The translations under genes were made by a program, and so were the position numbers. A stretch of DNA of 64,000 nt from Stenotrophomonas sp. YIM B06876 (GTDB lineage Bacteria; Pseudomonadota; Gammaproteobacteria; Xanthomonadales; Xanthomonadaceae). The notes under the pieces were generated by a model that saw nothing but the letters and a program-made list of their open reading frames with translations, was not told the origin of the DNA and ran no database searches. Each line of letters begins with the position of its first letter. Within the stretch, counting starts at the first letter, position 1. Below are positions 31,122 to 40,120 of this stretch, in pieces. Location of the stretch: assembly GCF_030711595.1 (NCBI RefSeq), contig NZ_JAUJUJ010000013.1:1-64000 (forward strand). The letters are read 5' to 3'.

Positions 31122-33221
31122 GTGACCGAAAAAGTGGAAGCACCGCGGACGTTGACCGAGGAACTGAAGGCCGGCATCCGCGACGCCTACGCCAAGCTGC
31201 AGGCCAACACGCCCGGTTTCAGCACGCGCCGTTCGCAGAGCCAGATGATCGGTGTGGTCGCGCGCGCGCTGGCCACCGGCGGCGTCGGTGTGGTCGAAGC
31301 ACCGACCGGGGTCGGCAAGAGCCTGGGGTATCTGACCGCCGGCGTGCCGATTGCGCTGGCCAGCAGGAAGAAGCTGGTGATCAGCACCGGCACGGTGGCG
31401 TTGCAGTCGCAGCTGGTCGAGCGCGACATCCCCAATTTCCTGAAGAACACCGGTATGCAGGCCACCGTGGCGCTGGCCAAGGGCCGCACCCGTTACCTGT
31501 GCACCCGCAACGCCGCCGAGGCCCAGGGCGAGGGCGCGCAGGAAGGCATGTTCGGCGACGAGGCGCCGCTGTACGACCGGCCGCTGGCGCCGATCGAGAT
31601 GGATACCGCCGAGAAGCTCACCAAGGCTTTCATCGACGGCAAGTGGAACGGCGATCTGGACAATGCGCCGGAGACTGTTTCGGCCACCTTGCGCATGCGC
31701 ATCACCACGCCGGCTTCGGCCTGTGCCGGGCGCCGCTGTGCGTATTCGGCGCAATGCGCGGTGCTGCGCGCGCGCAGCGACGTGCGCGATGCGCAGATCA
31801 TCGTCACCAACCACGCATTGCTGCTGTCGGCGCTGTCCATCGGCGAGAGCGACAACGGCCAGCCGCTGATCGCCCCGCCCGGCGACATGCTGCTGGTGCT
31901 CGACGAAGGCCATCACATCGGCAACGTCGCCATCGACCAGGGTGCGGCGAGCCTGGCGCTGGACGAGATGGCCAAGCGCAACGGCCGCCTGCAGATCCTG
32001 ATTGCCGGCGCCTACCGCGCGGTGGACAAGGACAGGATCGGCAACCTGCTGCCGAACGAGGCGATCGAATCGGCGGCGCGGGTCGGCAAGCTGCTCAAGG
32101 CGTTCCACGCCGCCATCGACCAGGCCTGGAAGCCGGAGCCGTCCGAGCACCAGCCGCTATGGCGCGCCGCCAACGGCCGCCTGCCGGAGGACTGGATGCC
32201 GGCAGTGGAGGAGCTGGCCGACGAAACCCGCACGCTGTTCAACTGGGCCACCGCGGCGGTGGCGCTGGTGGCCAAGGGCAAGCCCGACGATGCCGGGCGC
32301 GAGCGGCTGCAACGCAATCTGGGTATGGCGCTGGAGATGATCGAACAGCAGGACAGCCTGTGGGCCGGCTGGCGCCGCGAGGACAAGCCGGGGTTGCCGC
32401 CGATGGCGCGCTGGATCACGCTGTCGCGCGAGGGCGACCTGGTCCTGCACTGCTCGCCGATTTCCGCCGCGCATGTGCTGCGCAAGCTGCTGTGGGACGA
32501 AGTGGACTCGGTGGTGATGACCTCGGCCACGTTGACCGGCGGCGGTGATTTCCAGTCGCTGGCGATCGACAACGGCATTCCCGACGAGGCTGAAATGGTG
32601 TCGCTGGCCTCGCCGTTCGACCTGCCCAACCAGGCCGAGCTGATCGTGCCGCCGTTTCCGGTGACCCCGGATGACCGCGACGGTCATCCCAAGGAAGTGG
32701 CCAAATACCTGGTCAGCGGGCTGGACTGGGACAAGGGCAGCATGGTGCTGTTCACCTCGCGCTGGAAGATGGAAAAGGTGGCCGAGCTGATGCCGGCCGC
32801 GCTGCGCAAAAAGGTGCTGGTGCAGGGCGAAACCGCCAAGCAGAAGATGATCGACGAGCACCTGCGGCGTACCGCGGCAGGCGAAGGCTCGGTGCTGTTC
32901 GGTCTGAACTCGTTCGGCGAGGGCCTGGACCTGCCGGGCGAGGCCTGCACCACGGTGGTGATCACCCAGGTGCCGTTCGCGGTGCCGACCGATCCGCAGA
33001 CCTCGACCCTGAGCGAATGGTTCGAAAGCCGCGGGCTGAACTCGTTCAACCTGATCGCGATCCCGCACGCGCTGCGCACCTTGACCCAGTTCGCCGGCCG
33101 CCTGATCCGTACCTCGACCGATACCGGGCGGGTGATCATCCTCGACTCGCGGCTGCTGACCCGCCGCTACGGCAAGCGCATCCTCGACGCGCTGCCGCCG
33201 TTCAAGCGCGTGATCGGCTGA
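31122..33221 (+). CDS. dinG: ATP-dependent DNA helicase DinG
   Basis: This 699-residue superfamily 2 helicase (XPD-like) has Walker A APTGVGKS near residues 60-67. Four cysteines probably hold a 4Fe-4S cluster (about 126, 201, 206, 212; LCTRN and CAGRRCAYSAQC). The DEGHH box is near 260, and the C-terminal motor motifs include GLNSFGEGLDLPGE and QFAGRLIRT. DinG unwinds DNA and R-loops 5' to 3' during repair and replication. The start is a GTG at 31122; no better start lies nearby. In E. coli dinG is LexA-regulated; no clear SOS box was seen here. Confidence 0.94.
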   Translation: MTEKVEAPRTLTEELKAGIRDAYAKLQANTPGFSTRRSQSQMIGVVARALATGGVGVVEAPTGVGKSLGYLTAGVPIALASRKKLVISTGTVALQSQLVERDIPNFLKNTGMQATVALAKGRTRYLCTRNAAEAQGEGAQEGMFGDEAPLYDRPLAPIEMDTAEKLTKAFIDGKWNGDLDNAPETVSATLRMRITTPASACAGRRCAYSAQCAVLRARSDVRDAQIIVTNHALLLSALSIGESDNGQPLIAPPGDMLLVLDEGHHIGNVAIDQGAASLALDEMAKRNGRLQILIAGAYRAVDKDRIGNLLPNEAIESAARVGKLLKAFHAAIDQAWKPEPSEHQPLWRAANGRLPEDWMPAVEELADETRTLFNWATAAVALVAKGKPDDAGRERLQRNLGMALEMIEQQDSLWAGWRREDKPGLPPMARWITLSREGDLVLHCSPISAAHVLRKLLWDEVDSVVMTSATLTGGGDFQSLAIDNGIPDEAEMVSLASPFDLPNQAELIVPPFPVTPDDRDGHPKEVAKYLVSGLDWDKGSMVLFTSRWKMEKVAELMPAALRKKVLVQGETAKQKMIDEHLRRTAAGEGSVLFGLNSFGEGLDLPGEACTTVVITQVPFAVPTDPQTSTLSEWFESRGLNSFNLIAIPHALRTLTQFAGRLIRTSTDTGRVIILDSRLLTRRYGKRILDALPPFKRVIG

Positions 33222-33296
33222 GCCTGCCGGCGCTGTGACTGGTGCGGGCCGGCGCCAGCCCGTACAGTGCGCCGCCCTCCCTCGCATCCGGCCCGC

Positions 33297-33713
33297 ATGT
33301 CCGATTTCATCGCCACCTTTCCCTGGGCGCTGCAGTTGCAGCGTCTGCAGCAGCACGATCCGGCGCTGGCGCCGCTGGCGCTGTTCGACGCGGACGGCGA
33401 TCTGGACGCGCGCGGGCTGGCGCTGGAACAGCTGCTGCAGGCCGGGCAGGCACTGCTGCAACGCGAGGCCGATGTCGCGCTGGTGGCCGATGAGCTGCGC
33501 CGTTACCAGAAGTTCGCCCCGCCGGGCCGGCCGTCGCTGCAGATCGTGCAGCTGCGCCGGCAGCAGTCCGGCGTGCAGCAGGCGCAGCGCGTGGCCAAGC
33601 AGGCCTTCATTCGCCAGGCCGACAGCTTCGCGCGGGTGATGCCGCTGGAGGTTCCGGCCAAGCTGGGCACGCGGGTGACGGTCGAGCGCTGGCTGCGGGC
33701 CAATCTGGGCTGA
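33297..33713 (+). CDS. Conserved hypothetical protein downstream of dinG
   Basis: This 138-residue soluble protein has no signal peptide and is rich in Gln, Leu and Ala. It contains RYQKFAPPGRPSLQ and a C-terminal VERWLRANLG. It starts 75 bases after dinG on the same strand. No domain is recognised and its role is unknown. Confidence 0.6.
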   Translation: MSDFIATFPWALQLQRLQQHDPALAPLALFDADGDLDARGLALEQLLQAGQALLQREADVALVADELRRYQKFAPPGRPSLQIVQLRRQQSGVQQAQRVAKQAFIRQADSFARVMPLEVPAKLGTRVTVERWLRANLG

Positions 33714-33763
33714 TCACCCGCCGGGGTGCTGGAACGCTCGCGCAACGACCGCAACAGCGCCTG

Positions 33764-34144
33764 TCAGTGCCACAACCCCAGGATCAGCCCGAACAGCCCG
33801 AACTGCGCGGTGTGGTAGCCGCCATCGATCAGCCACAAGGTGAAGCTGCGCTGGGCGAACTGGTAGTTGATGCCGAAGCTGGCCGCGACCAGCCCGAAGC
33901 CGGCCACCGCGCCCACCAGCAGCGCCTTGCGCAGTTCCGGTTGCGGGCCGAGCAGCCAGGCGAAGGTGAATGCCGCCAGCAGCGAGAACACGAAGGCCAC
34001 GCCGAACACCTTGCCCGGATGCCCGGGTGGTACCTGCCCGCCGTTCTCGCGGTTCCAGGCGCGGCCGAACAGCGCGGGCGAATACCACAGCCCGCCCAGC
34101 AGGAAGCTGGAAACAGCGGCGACCAGTACGGCATAGATGTTCAT
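33764..34144 (-). CDS. DUF1761 family membrane protein
   Basis: The 126-residue protein has four membrane helices (about residues 4-22, 45-62, 71-90, 103-122). The DUF1761 opening block GGLWYSPALFGRAW lies after the first helix. Members are small bacterial membrane proteins of unknown function. It is a lone gene, convergent with the hypothetical gene after dinG. Confidence 0.8.
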   Translation of the reverse strand: MNIYAVLVAAVSSFLLGGLWYSPALFGRAWNRENGGQVPPGHPGKVFGVAFVFSLLAAFTFAWLLGPQPELRKALLVGAVAGFGLVAASFGINYQFAQRSFTLWLIDGGYHTAQFGLFGLILGLWH

Positions 34145-34214
34145 AGTGTTCTCCCCCCGGAGCGGATGTTTCGCGCATCGTAGCCGGGTGCGTGGCCGCT
34201 GGCGCCACCGCGCA

Positions 34215-34243
34215 CAAAAAAGGCCGGTGGATAGCCACCGGCC
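34215..34243 (-). terminator. Intrinsic terminator of hmp
   Basis: On the minus strand a nine-base-pair stem (GGCCGGTGG, loop CTAT, CCACCGGCC) is followed by a run of six to seven T. It lies about 35 bases after the hmp stop. Confidence 0.9.
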
Positions 34244-34278
34244 GGTTCTGTCCCCGCTTTGCTATTGCCGCGCGCCGG

Positions 34279-35460
34279 TCAGGCTTCCAGCGCCGCGGCC
34301 GGGCCGAAGAACTCGTAGTGGCTCTGCGCTTCCGGCACGCCCACATCGCGCAGCAGCTGCTTGACCTGCGCCATGAACGGCTTGGGGCCGAGGAAATAGG
34401 CGTCCAGGTCACGCTCGGCCGGCAGCCACTGTTCCAGCAGTTCGCGCGAGAGGAAGCCTTCGGCGTCGGCCGCATCGCCCGGCAGCGCCTCGCTGTAGCA
34501 GGTGTAGCTGCGCAGCTGCGGGTGCTGCTTCTGCTTCTCGGCGATCAGCTCGCGGAATGCGTGTACCTGGCCGTTGCGCGCGCAATGGATGAAATGCACC
34601 TGGCGGCCGCTGGCCAGCGCCTGTTCCAGCATCGGCAGGGTCGGGGTGATGCCGACGCCGGCGCTGATCAGCGCCAGCGGCTTGTCGCTGACCTGCAGGG
34701 TGAAGTCGCCGGCCGGCGCGAACAGTTCCAGTGTGTCGCCGACCTGCACCTGGTTGTGCAGATGGTTAGAGACCTTGCCCTGGTACTGCTGCTTGACGCT
34801 GATGCGGTAGCCCACGCCATCGGCCGCGCGCGACAGCGAGTAGTTGCGCCGCTCTTCGCGGCCCTCGAGCACCAGCTTCATGCCGATGTACTGGCCCGGG
34901 GTGAAGTCCACCACCGCGCTGCCGTCGGCCGGCACCAGGTGGAAGGAGACGATCTCGGCGCTCTCGCGCACCTTGTCGGCGACGCGGAAGGCACGCGCGC
35001 CGCGCCAGCCGCCCGGTGCGCTTTCATTGGCCGCGTAGACCGATTCCTCGGCGCCGATCAGGATATCGGCCAGCATCTGGTAGGCCGCGCCCCACGCATC
35101 GAGGATCTCGTCGGTCGCCACCTCCGGCCCCAGCACCTCGCGGATCGCGCGCAGCAGGTAATGGCCGACGATCGGGTAGTGCTCGGGCAGCACCTGCAGG
35201 GCGACGTGCTTGTTGACGATCTGCCCGACCAGCGGCCCCAGCGCCTCCAGCCGGTCGATGTGCCTGGCGTACATCAGCACCGCGTTGGCCAAGGCCCGGG
35301 CCTGGTTGCCGCTGGCCTGGTGGGCCTGGTTGAACAACGGCTGCACCTGCTCGTTCTCGGTCAGCATCAGCCCGTAGAAATGGGTGGTGAGGGCTTCGCC
35401 GCCGGTTTCCAGCAGCGGGATGGTGGCTTTGATCAGGTCGCGTTGGGTGGGGCTGAGCAT
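34279..35460 (-). CDS. hmp: Flavohemoprotein, nitric oxide dioxygenase
   Basis: The 393-residue protein has an N-terminal globin domain, with Tyr in HFYGLML and the heme-binding His in PEHYPIVGHYLL. The FAD/NAD(P)H reductase domain carries RNYSLSR, ISAGVGITPTLPML and YFLGPKPFM. It converts NO and oxygen to nitrate in the cytoplasm. It is divergent from norR, and a TGGCACG element and three NorR-type sites lie in the 148 bases between them. Regulation by NorR is therefore very likely, in place of the NsrR control used in enteric bacteria. Confidence 0.96.
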   Translation of the reverse strand: MLSPTQRDLIKATIPLLETGGEALTTHFYGLMLTENEQVQPLFNQAHQASGNQARALANAVLMYARHIDRLEALGPLVGQIVNKHVALQVLPEHYPIVGHYLLRAIREVLGPEVATDEILDAWGAAYQMLADILIGAEESVYAANESAPGGWRGARAFRVADKVRESAEIVSFHLVPADGSAVVDFTPGQYIGMKLVLEGREERRNYSLSRAADGVGYRISVKQQYQGKVSNHLHNQVQVGDTLELFAPAGDFTLQVSDKPLALISAGVGITPTLPMLEQALASGRQVHFIHCARNGQVHAFRELIAEKQKQHPQLRSYTCYSEALPGDAADAEGFLSRELLEQWLPAERDLDAYFLGPKPFMAQVKQLLRDVGVPEAQSHYEFFGPAAALEA

Positions 35461-35500
35461 TGCGTGTTTCTCTTCAGGCTTCAGGAGTACCCTTTTCTAT

Positions 35501-35516
35501 TCCACGTTCCGTGCCA
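35501..35516 (-). promoter_or_regulatory. Candidate sigma-54 promoter of hmp
   Basis: On the minus strand TGGCACG matches the -24 element perfectly. After five bases the -12 position reads GTGG rather than TTGC, so this half is weak. It sits about 40 bases before the hmp start, between the start and the NorR-type sites, where a NorR-activated promoter should be. Confidence 0.5.
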
Positions 35517-35558
35517 CTGTTGCGTCTCATGAAAATCAATGTGTTACCTCCTGCACGT

Positions 35559-35613
35559 GTCGTAATGACCCCGATTCCCATGGGTCGTTGTGACTCTGTG
35601 GTGTCGAAATGAC
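35559..35613. promoter_or_regulatory. Three NorR-type enhancer sites
   Basis: Three 11-base sites share the form GTCG-N3-TGAC: GTCGTAATGAC (35559-35569), GTCGTTGTGAC (35584-35594) and GTCGAAATGAC (35603-35613). Each fits the known NorR core GT-N7-AC. Three NorR sites also precede norV in E. coli, where all three are needed. The third overlaps the norR start codon, which would permit autoregulation. Confidence 0.82.
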
Positions 35614-37162
35614 GCGCAATCCCTTCATGGCCGCGATCATTCCGCTGGTCGATGACCTGTCACGGGACTTGCCCGAAGGCGAGCGCTACCGGCGCTTGCT
35701 GCGGGTGCTGCGGCGCTTGCTGGCGTGCGATGCGGTGGCGCTGTTGCGGTTGGACGGGGAGCAGCTGGTGCCGCTGGCGGTGGAAGGCCTGAGCCCGGAC
35801 ACGCTGGGCCGGCGCTTCCGTCTGGACCAGCACCCACGGCTGGCTGCGGTGATGCAGGGCCAGGGCACGGTGCGCTTCGCCGCCGATTGCGGTTTGCCCG
35901 ATCCCTACGACGGTCTGGTCGAATCCGTCGCCGGCCACCTCCAGGTGCATGACTGCATGGGCTGCGCGCTGTACATCGACGACCGCCCGTGGGGGCTGTT
36001 GACCATGGATGCGCTCAACCCCTCGCAGTTCGGGCAGACCGAGTGCGACCGCCTGGAGGCGTTTGCCAGCCTGGCCGCCGCCACGGTCAAGGCCGGCGAG
36101 CGCATCGGCGCGCTGTCGGCCCAGCTCGGCGAGCAGCAGCGCGTGGCTGAAACCTGGCGCCAGGCGGCCGGCCAGCACCTGCCACCGGAAGTGGTCGGGC
36201 AAAGCCGCGCGTTCAAGGCGCTGCGCAAGGAAGTGGCGCTGGTCGCGCCCACCGATCTGAGCGTGCTGATCACCGGCGAAACCGGGGTTGGCAAGGAACT
36301 GGTGGCCCGCGGCATCCATCACCAGTCCGCGCGTGGCAACAAGCCGATGGTGGTGATCAATTGCGCGGCGTTGCCCGATTCGCTGGTGGAAAGCGAACTG
36401 TTCGGCCATGTGCGTGGCGCTTTTACCGGCGCGGTGGGCGATCGCCGCGGCAAGTTCGAACTGGCCGATGGCGGCAGCCTGTTCCTGGACGAAGTGGGTG
36501 AGCTGCCGCTGGCCAGCCAGGCCAAGCTGCTGCGCGTATTGCAGAGCGGCCAGCTGCAGCGGGTGGGCTCGGACCGCGAGCAGCACGTGGACGTGCGGGT
36601 GATTGCCGCGACCAATCTGGATCTTGCAGCGGCGGTCCGCGAAGGGCGTTTCCGCGCCGATCTGTATCACCGGCTCGGCGCCTATCCGCTGCGGGTGCCG
36701 CCACTGCGCGAACGCGACCATGACGTGCTGTTGCTGGCCGGCTACTTCCTGGAAGAAACGCGCACCCGCATGGGCCTGCGCAGTCTTCGCCTGACCGCCG
36801 ATGCACAGGCCGCGCTGCTGGCCTACGACTGGCCGGGCAACGTGCGCGAGCTGGAGCATCTGGTGGGCCGCGCGGTACTGCGCGCGCTGGCTGCCAGCGG
36901 TGAAGCACGGCCGCGCATTCTCAGTGTCGATGCACACGTGCTGGAACTGCTGCCCGCCACCCTCGCGCCGACCTCCCCAGCGAGCGACGCCGCGGACGTG
37001 CCGGCCGCGGGCGATCTGCGCAGGTCGGTGGAGGATTTCCAGCGCCGGCAGATTGCCCGCAGCCTGGAGCGGCATAACGGCAGCTGGAGCGAGAGCGCGC
37101 GCGAACTCGGTATGGACCGGGCCAACCTCAGCCGGCTGGCCAAGCGCCTGGGACTGAAATGA
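35609..37162 (+). CDS. norR: NorR, nitric-oxide-sensing sigma-54 activator
   Basis: The 517-residue protein has an N-terminal GAF domain, whose non-heme iron senses NO. A conserved Cys lies in HDCMGCALY at about residue 113. The central AAA+ domain has Walker A GETGVGKE (about 221-228) and the sigma-54 contact loop GAFTGA (about 270-275). A Fis-type helix-turn-helix ends the protein (SWSESARELGMDRANLSRLAKRLGL). It activates the divergent hmp gene when NO binds. Length and domain order match E. coli NorR. Confidence 0.95.
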   Translation: MTRNPFMAAIIPLVDDLSRDLPEGERYRRLLRVLRRLLACDAVALLRLDGEQLVPLAVEGLSPDTLGRRFRLDQHPRLAAVMQGQGTVRFAADCGLPDPYDGLVESVAGHLQVHDCMGCALYIDDRPWGLLTMDALNPSQFGQTECDRLEAFASLAAATVKAGERIGALSAQLGEQQRVAETWRQAAGQHLPPEVVGQSRAFKALRKEVALVAPTDLSVLITGETGVGKELVARGIHHQSARGNKPMVVINCAALPDSLVESELFGHVRGAFTGAVGDRRGKFELADGGSLFLDEVGELPLASQAKLLRVLQSGQLQRVGSDREQHVDVRVIAATNLDLAAAVREGRFRADLYHRLGAYPLRVPPLRERDHDVLLLAGYFLEETRTRMGLRSLRLTADAQAALLAYDWPGNVRELEHLVGRAVLRALAASGEARPRILSVDAHVLELLPATLAPTSPASDAADVPAAGDLRRSVEDFQRRQIARSLERHNGSWSESARELGMDRANLSRLAKRLGLK

Positions 37163-37177
37163 GCGTGGCCACGCCGC

Positions 37178-37441
37178 TCATCGTTCCAGCAGGTTGAGTG
37201 CGCTGCTCATCGCGGCGGCAGTGGCGCCGGACAGGAACAGGTACTCCAGCTCGCAGTTGCCGAACCGGGCCTCCAGCTCCTGCATCCGTACCGGGTGGCT
37301 GCCAAAGCGGTAGTGGCGGCTGCCATCGGTGGTGTCTTCGATCAGGTAGACCCCGAACGAGGGCGGCTGGGTCAGGGTGCCTTCCGGCTTGACCAGGGAG
37401 GGGTCGATGGCTTGCTGGATCAGGTCTTCAAGCGCGTTCAT
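37178..37441 (-). CDS. Conserved hypothetical protein, 87 aa
   Basis: This small soluble acidic protein carries GVYLIEDTTDGSRHYRFGSHPVR and a C-terminal helical tail. It converges on norR with a 15-base gap. No domain is recognised. Its compositional profile matches the neighbouring core genes, so it is probably native rather than acquired. Confidence 0.65.
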   Translation of the reverse strand: MNALEDLIQQAIDPSLVKPEGTLTQPPSFGVYLIEDTTDGSRHYRFGSHPVRMQELEARFGNCELEYLFLSGATAAAMSSALNLLER

Positions 37442-37492
37442 GGCGGCGTATCGATCGTGGGGGAAAGAGGGGATGGTCAGCGTGGCATGGAT

Positions 37493-38086
37493 TCACCGCG
37501 TTTCATGTTTCCAGTGCCGGCGCTTGCCTTCGCCCAGCCACTGCACGGCCTGGGCGATGCGCTGCTGGCGGGTGGCGTCGCGCTTGGCCTCCAGGATCCA
37601 TTCCAGATAGTCGCGCCGGTAGCCGGGTGCGAAGCCGTCGAAGGTGGCCTGTGCGGCAGGCGCGGCCCGCAACGCGGCGGCAAAGTCCGCCGGCATGGCC
37701 AGCGCCGGCCGCGGGGTGGATTTGCGCACCGCTGTGCCGGCGTCGATGCGCTGCATGCCTTGCGCCAGTTGCCGGGTGAATTCAGCCTCGTCTGGCAGGT
37801 CCTGCAGGCCGGTCAGGCGACCGTACTGGCCCATGCCGTCGTCGCTGCGCGCCGTACCGCCGACGTTGTCGCGTTGCCACAGGCCGAGCGCCGCATGCTG
37901 CTTGAACGCGGCCATGGTGCACAGCAGCTTGCCGCGATACAGGAATGCCGGCATCCCCCACTTGATCGCTTCAGTGGCCTCGCCGCAGCCCTGGTGGACG
38001 CGTTGGCGGATGGCGCGCAACAGTGGCTGGGCGAAGGTCGCCGCGTGGGCGATATAGGCGTCGATGCGCGGGTCATGGCGGCACAT
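37493..38086 (-). CDS. YdeI/OmpD-associated family protein (DUF1801 fold)
   Basis: The protein has about 197 residues from the ATG at 38086 (MCRHDPRIDAYIAHA). An in-frame start at 38149 exists, but the extra residues look non-coding. The N-terminal part is DUF1801-like (EAIKWGMPAFLYRGKLLCTMAAFKQHAALGLW). The C-terminal part is YdeI-like (FDGFAPGYRRDYLEWILEAKRDATRQQRIAQAVQWL). E. coli YdeI is tied to polymyxin and oxidative stress resistance; the biochemical function is unknown. Confidence 0.8.
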   Translation of the reverse strand: MCRHDPRIDAYIAHAATFAQPLLRAIRQRVHQGCGEATEAIKWGMPAFLYRGKLLCTMAAFKQHAALGLWQRDNVGGTARSDDGMGQYGRLTGLQDLPDEAEFTRQLAQGMQRIDAGTAVRKSTPRPALAMPADFAAALRAAPAAQATFDGFAPGYRRDYLEWILEAKRDATRQQRIAQAVQWLGEGKRRHWKHETR

Positions 38087-38156
38087 GGGCTGGAATACCG
38101 TTCGCAAAGGCGGCAGCCTGCCGCCAGTTACGCTCCAAAACAAGCCCACCCGTCAC

Positions 38157-39569
38157 TCAGGCCGGCTGCACGCCCCGCAGCCGTCGCGCAATGCCACAGG
38201 CCGCCGCAATGGCCAGGGTCAGCGCCGCCATCGACAGGAACTGCATGCGGGTATCCGGCGTGCTCAGCAGCAGCCCGAAGATCAGCGCCAGGATCGCCAG
38301 CGCCAGCACCGTCAGGTACGGGAAGCCGGCCATGCGGAACGGCAGCGCCGTACCCGCGCGGTCAGCGCGGCGGCGCAGGATCAATTGCGACACCAGGGTG
38401 ATCGTCCACACCAGCAGGCAGGTCGAGCCCACCACATTGAGCAGCACCGGCAGCACCCGCTCGGGGAACAGCAGTTCCAGCACGGTGGCGGCAAAACCGA
38501 ACACCACGCTGGCCCCCACCGCCATCACCGGCACCTGCTGGCGGCTGGTGCGTGCCAGCAGCCGCGGCGCTTCGGCGCGGTTGGCCAACGAATAGATCAT
38601 GCGCGAGGCGCCATACAGGTTGGCATTGAGCGCCGACAGCAACGCGATCACCGCGATCAGCGTGATCGCGGTTGCCGCGCCGGGGATGTTGGCCACCTCC
38701 AGCACCGCGGCGAACGGTGACTTCAGCGCCTTGCTGTCCCACGGCACCACGGCGACGATCACGCTGATCGAACCGATATAGAACACCAGGATGCGCCAGG
38801 CCACGGTGCGGATCGCCCGCGCCAGACTGCGCTCGGGATCCTGGGTTTCGGCCGCCGCCACCGCCACGATCTCGGTGCCGCCGAAGGCGAACACCACCAC
38901 CAGCAGCGCCGCGCCGATACCGCCCCAGCCGTTGGGCATCAGTCCGCCGTGGCCCAGCAGGTTCGACAGGCCGGGCGACGGTGCATCGGGCAGCCAGCCC
39001 AGCAGCAGCGCCGCGCCGATCAGGATGAAGCCGATGATCGCCGCAACCTTGAGGATCGCGAACCAGAACTCGAACTCGCCGTAATTTTTCACCCCCATCA
39101 GGTTGATGGCGGTGAACAGCAGCATGAAGGTCAGCGAGGTCAGCGGCACCGAGAGCTGCGGCCATAGTGTTGCCAGCAATCCGGCGGCACCCACCGACTC
39201 GGCGGCGATCACGATCACCAGCTGCGCCCACCACAACCAGCCGACCGTGGCACCGGCGGTCGCCCCCATCGCATCGGCGGCATATACCGAGAACGCGCCA
39301 CTGGCCGGCTTGGCTGCGGCCATTTCCCCCATCGCATGCATCACGATGATCACCAGCGCGCCGGCCACCAGGTAGGACAGCAGCACCGCCGGGCCGGCCG
39401 CATGGATGCCCACCCCCGAGCCGAGAAACAGGCCGGCGCCGATCGCGCTGCCCAGCCCCATCATGATCAGCTGGCGCGGCTTGAGCGCGCGCTCCAGCCG
39501 CGGCTGCGAATCGTCGGAAACGGGTACGGCGTGGACGCGGTCTGGAAGCATCGGATCAACTCGATTCAA
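38157..39569 (-). CDS. APC-family amino acid permease
   Basis: The 470-residue protein has 12 predicted membrane helices. Its opening motif GLGSAIGAGLFLGSG in helix 1 and MGEMAAAKPASGAFSVYA mark the amino acid transporter (AAT) branch that includes GabP, AnsP and ProY. It imports an amino acid by proton symport at the inner membrane; the substrate cannot be read from sequence. It is the last gene before the integron cassettes begin. It may be native, since its length and codon use match the core. Confidence 0.87.
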   Translation of the reverse strand: MNRVDPMLPDRVHAVPVSDDSQPRLERALKPRQLIMMGLGSAIGAGLFLGSGVGIHAAGPAVLLSYLVAGALVIIVMHAMGEMAAAKPASGAFSVYAADAMGATAGATVGWLWWAQLVIVIAAESVGAAGLLATLWPQLSVPLTSLTFMLLFTAINLMGVKNYGEFEFWFAILKVAAIIGFILIGAALLLGWLPDAPSPGLSNLLGHGGLMPNGWGGIGAALLVVVFAFGGTEIVAVAAAETQDPERSLARAIRTVAWRILVFYIGSISVIVAVVPWDSKALKSPFAAVLEVANIPGAATAITLIAVIALLSALNANLYGASRMIYSLANRAEAPRLLARTSRQQVPVMAVGASVVFGFAATVLELLFPERVLPVLLNVVGSTCLLVWTITLVSQLILRRRADRAGTALPFRMAGFPYLTVLALAILALIFGLLLSTPDTRMQFLSMAALTLAIAAACGIARRLRGVQPA

Positions 39570-39611
39570 GCGGGCTCACACGATACCGCGTCCCATTGGC
39601 TGTTAGACCGT

Positions 39612-39693
39612 GCCCAAGGGCAGGGGCCGGTGGCAACGCGGCTTCCCTATCCGTTGCGCCGGTGGCGGCCCGGTTTGAATGACCTGGTGGGCC
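39612..39693. other. Degenerate attC-like site at far end of cassette array
   Basis: The stretch folds with a GGCAACGCGG/CCGTTGCGCC stem inside a longer imperfect hairpin. Its ends read GCCCAAG and GTGGGCC, each close to the attC core RYYYAAC/GTTRRRY but with mismatches. It contains GGTTTGAATGA, like the other sites here. It follows the stop of the DUF3147 cassette gene, where its attC is expected. Confidence 0.45.
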
Positions 39694-39696
39694 CGC

Positions 39697-40050
39697 TCAT
39701 GGCAGCAGTTGCACGCCGAACTGGCGGACCAGCAACGCGAACAGCCCGAAACAAACTGCGGTGATTCCAGCGCTGGCCAGCATGGTAAGCCAGAAGCCGA
39801 GGCGGGGCAGCAGGAACGGGAACGCCAGGAACATGGGCAGGGTCGGCACCACGTACCAGAACGTGTACCACGCGTGGTTGGAAATCCTGGCTTGCGGCTG
39901 CTTCTCAACGTAGAGCCAGATCAGCGCAAGGAATGTCACCAGCGGCAGCGCAGCGATGAACCCGCCGAGCCTGTCACTTCGCTTGGCTGCCTCCGACACC
40001 AGGACCACCACAACGGCAGTGAGCAGGTACTTTGTGATCAGCCAGCCCAT
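39697..40050 (-). CDS. DUF3147 family membrane protein (integron cassette)
   Basis: This 117-residue protein has four membrane helices (about residues 5-22, 29-46, 63-84, 89-110) and the DUF3147-like feature SEAAKRSDRLGGFIAALPLVTFLALIW. It is read away from intI, as cassette genes are. It lies between the attC at 40069-40119 and the degenerate one at 39612-39693. Relatives are small membrane proteins of unknown role found near glycerol or stress genes. Confidence 0.75.
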   Translation of the reverse strand: MGWLITKYLLTAVVVVLVSEAAKRSDRLGGFIAALPLVTFLALIWLYVEKQPQARISNHAWYTFWYVVPTLPMFLAFPFLLPRLGFWLTMLASAGITAVCFGLFALLVRQFGVQLLP

Positions 40051-40068
40051 ATTCTGTTCTCCAAGCGG

Positions 40069-40119
40069 GCCTGCCGCTCAGTCCGACCGGCGAAGCGGCT
40101 TCGGCCTGAATTGTCAGGC
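40069..40119. other. attC site of the MAPEG cassette
   Basis: The ends read GCCTGCC and GTCAGGC, one or two changes from GCCTAAC and GTTAGGC. The middle forms a hairpin (CCGGCGAAGCGGCTTCGG). It lies just past the MAPEG stop and before the next cassette gene. Confidence 0.6.
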
Positions 40120-40120
40120 C

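Noticed and set aside
34192-35532. A 446-codon plus-strand frame opposite hmp
   Set aside because: It is the antisense of hmp, whose globin and reductase motifs are unambiguous.
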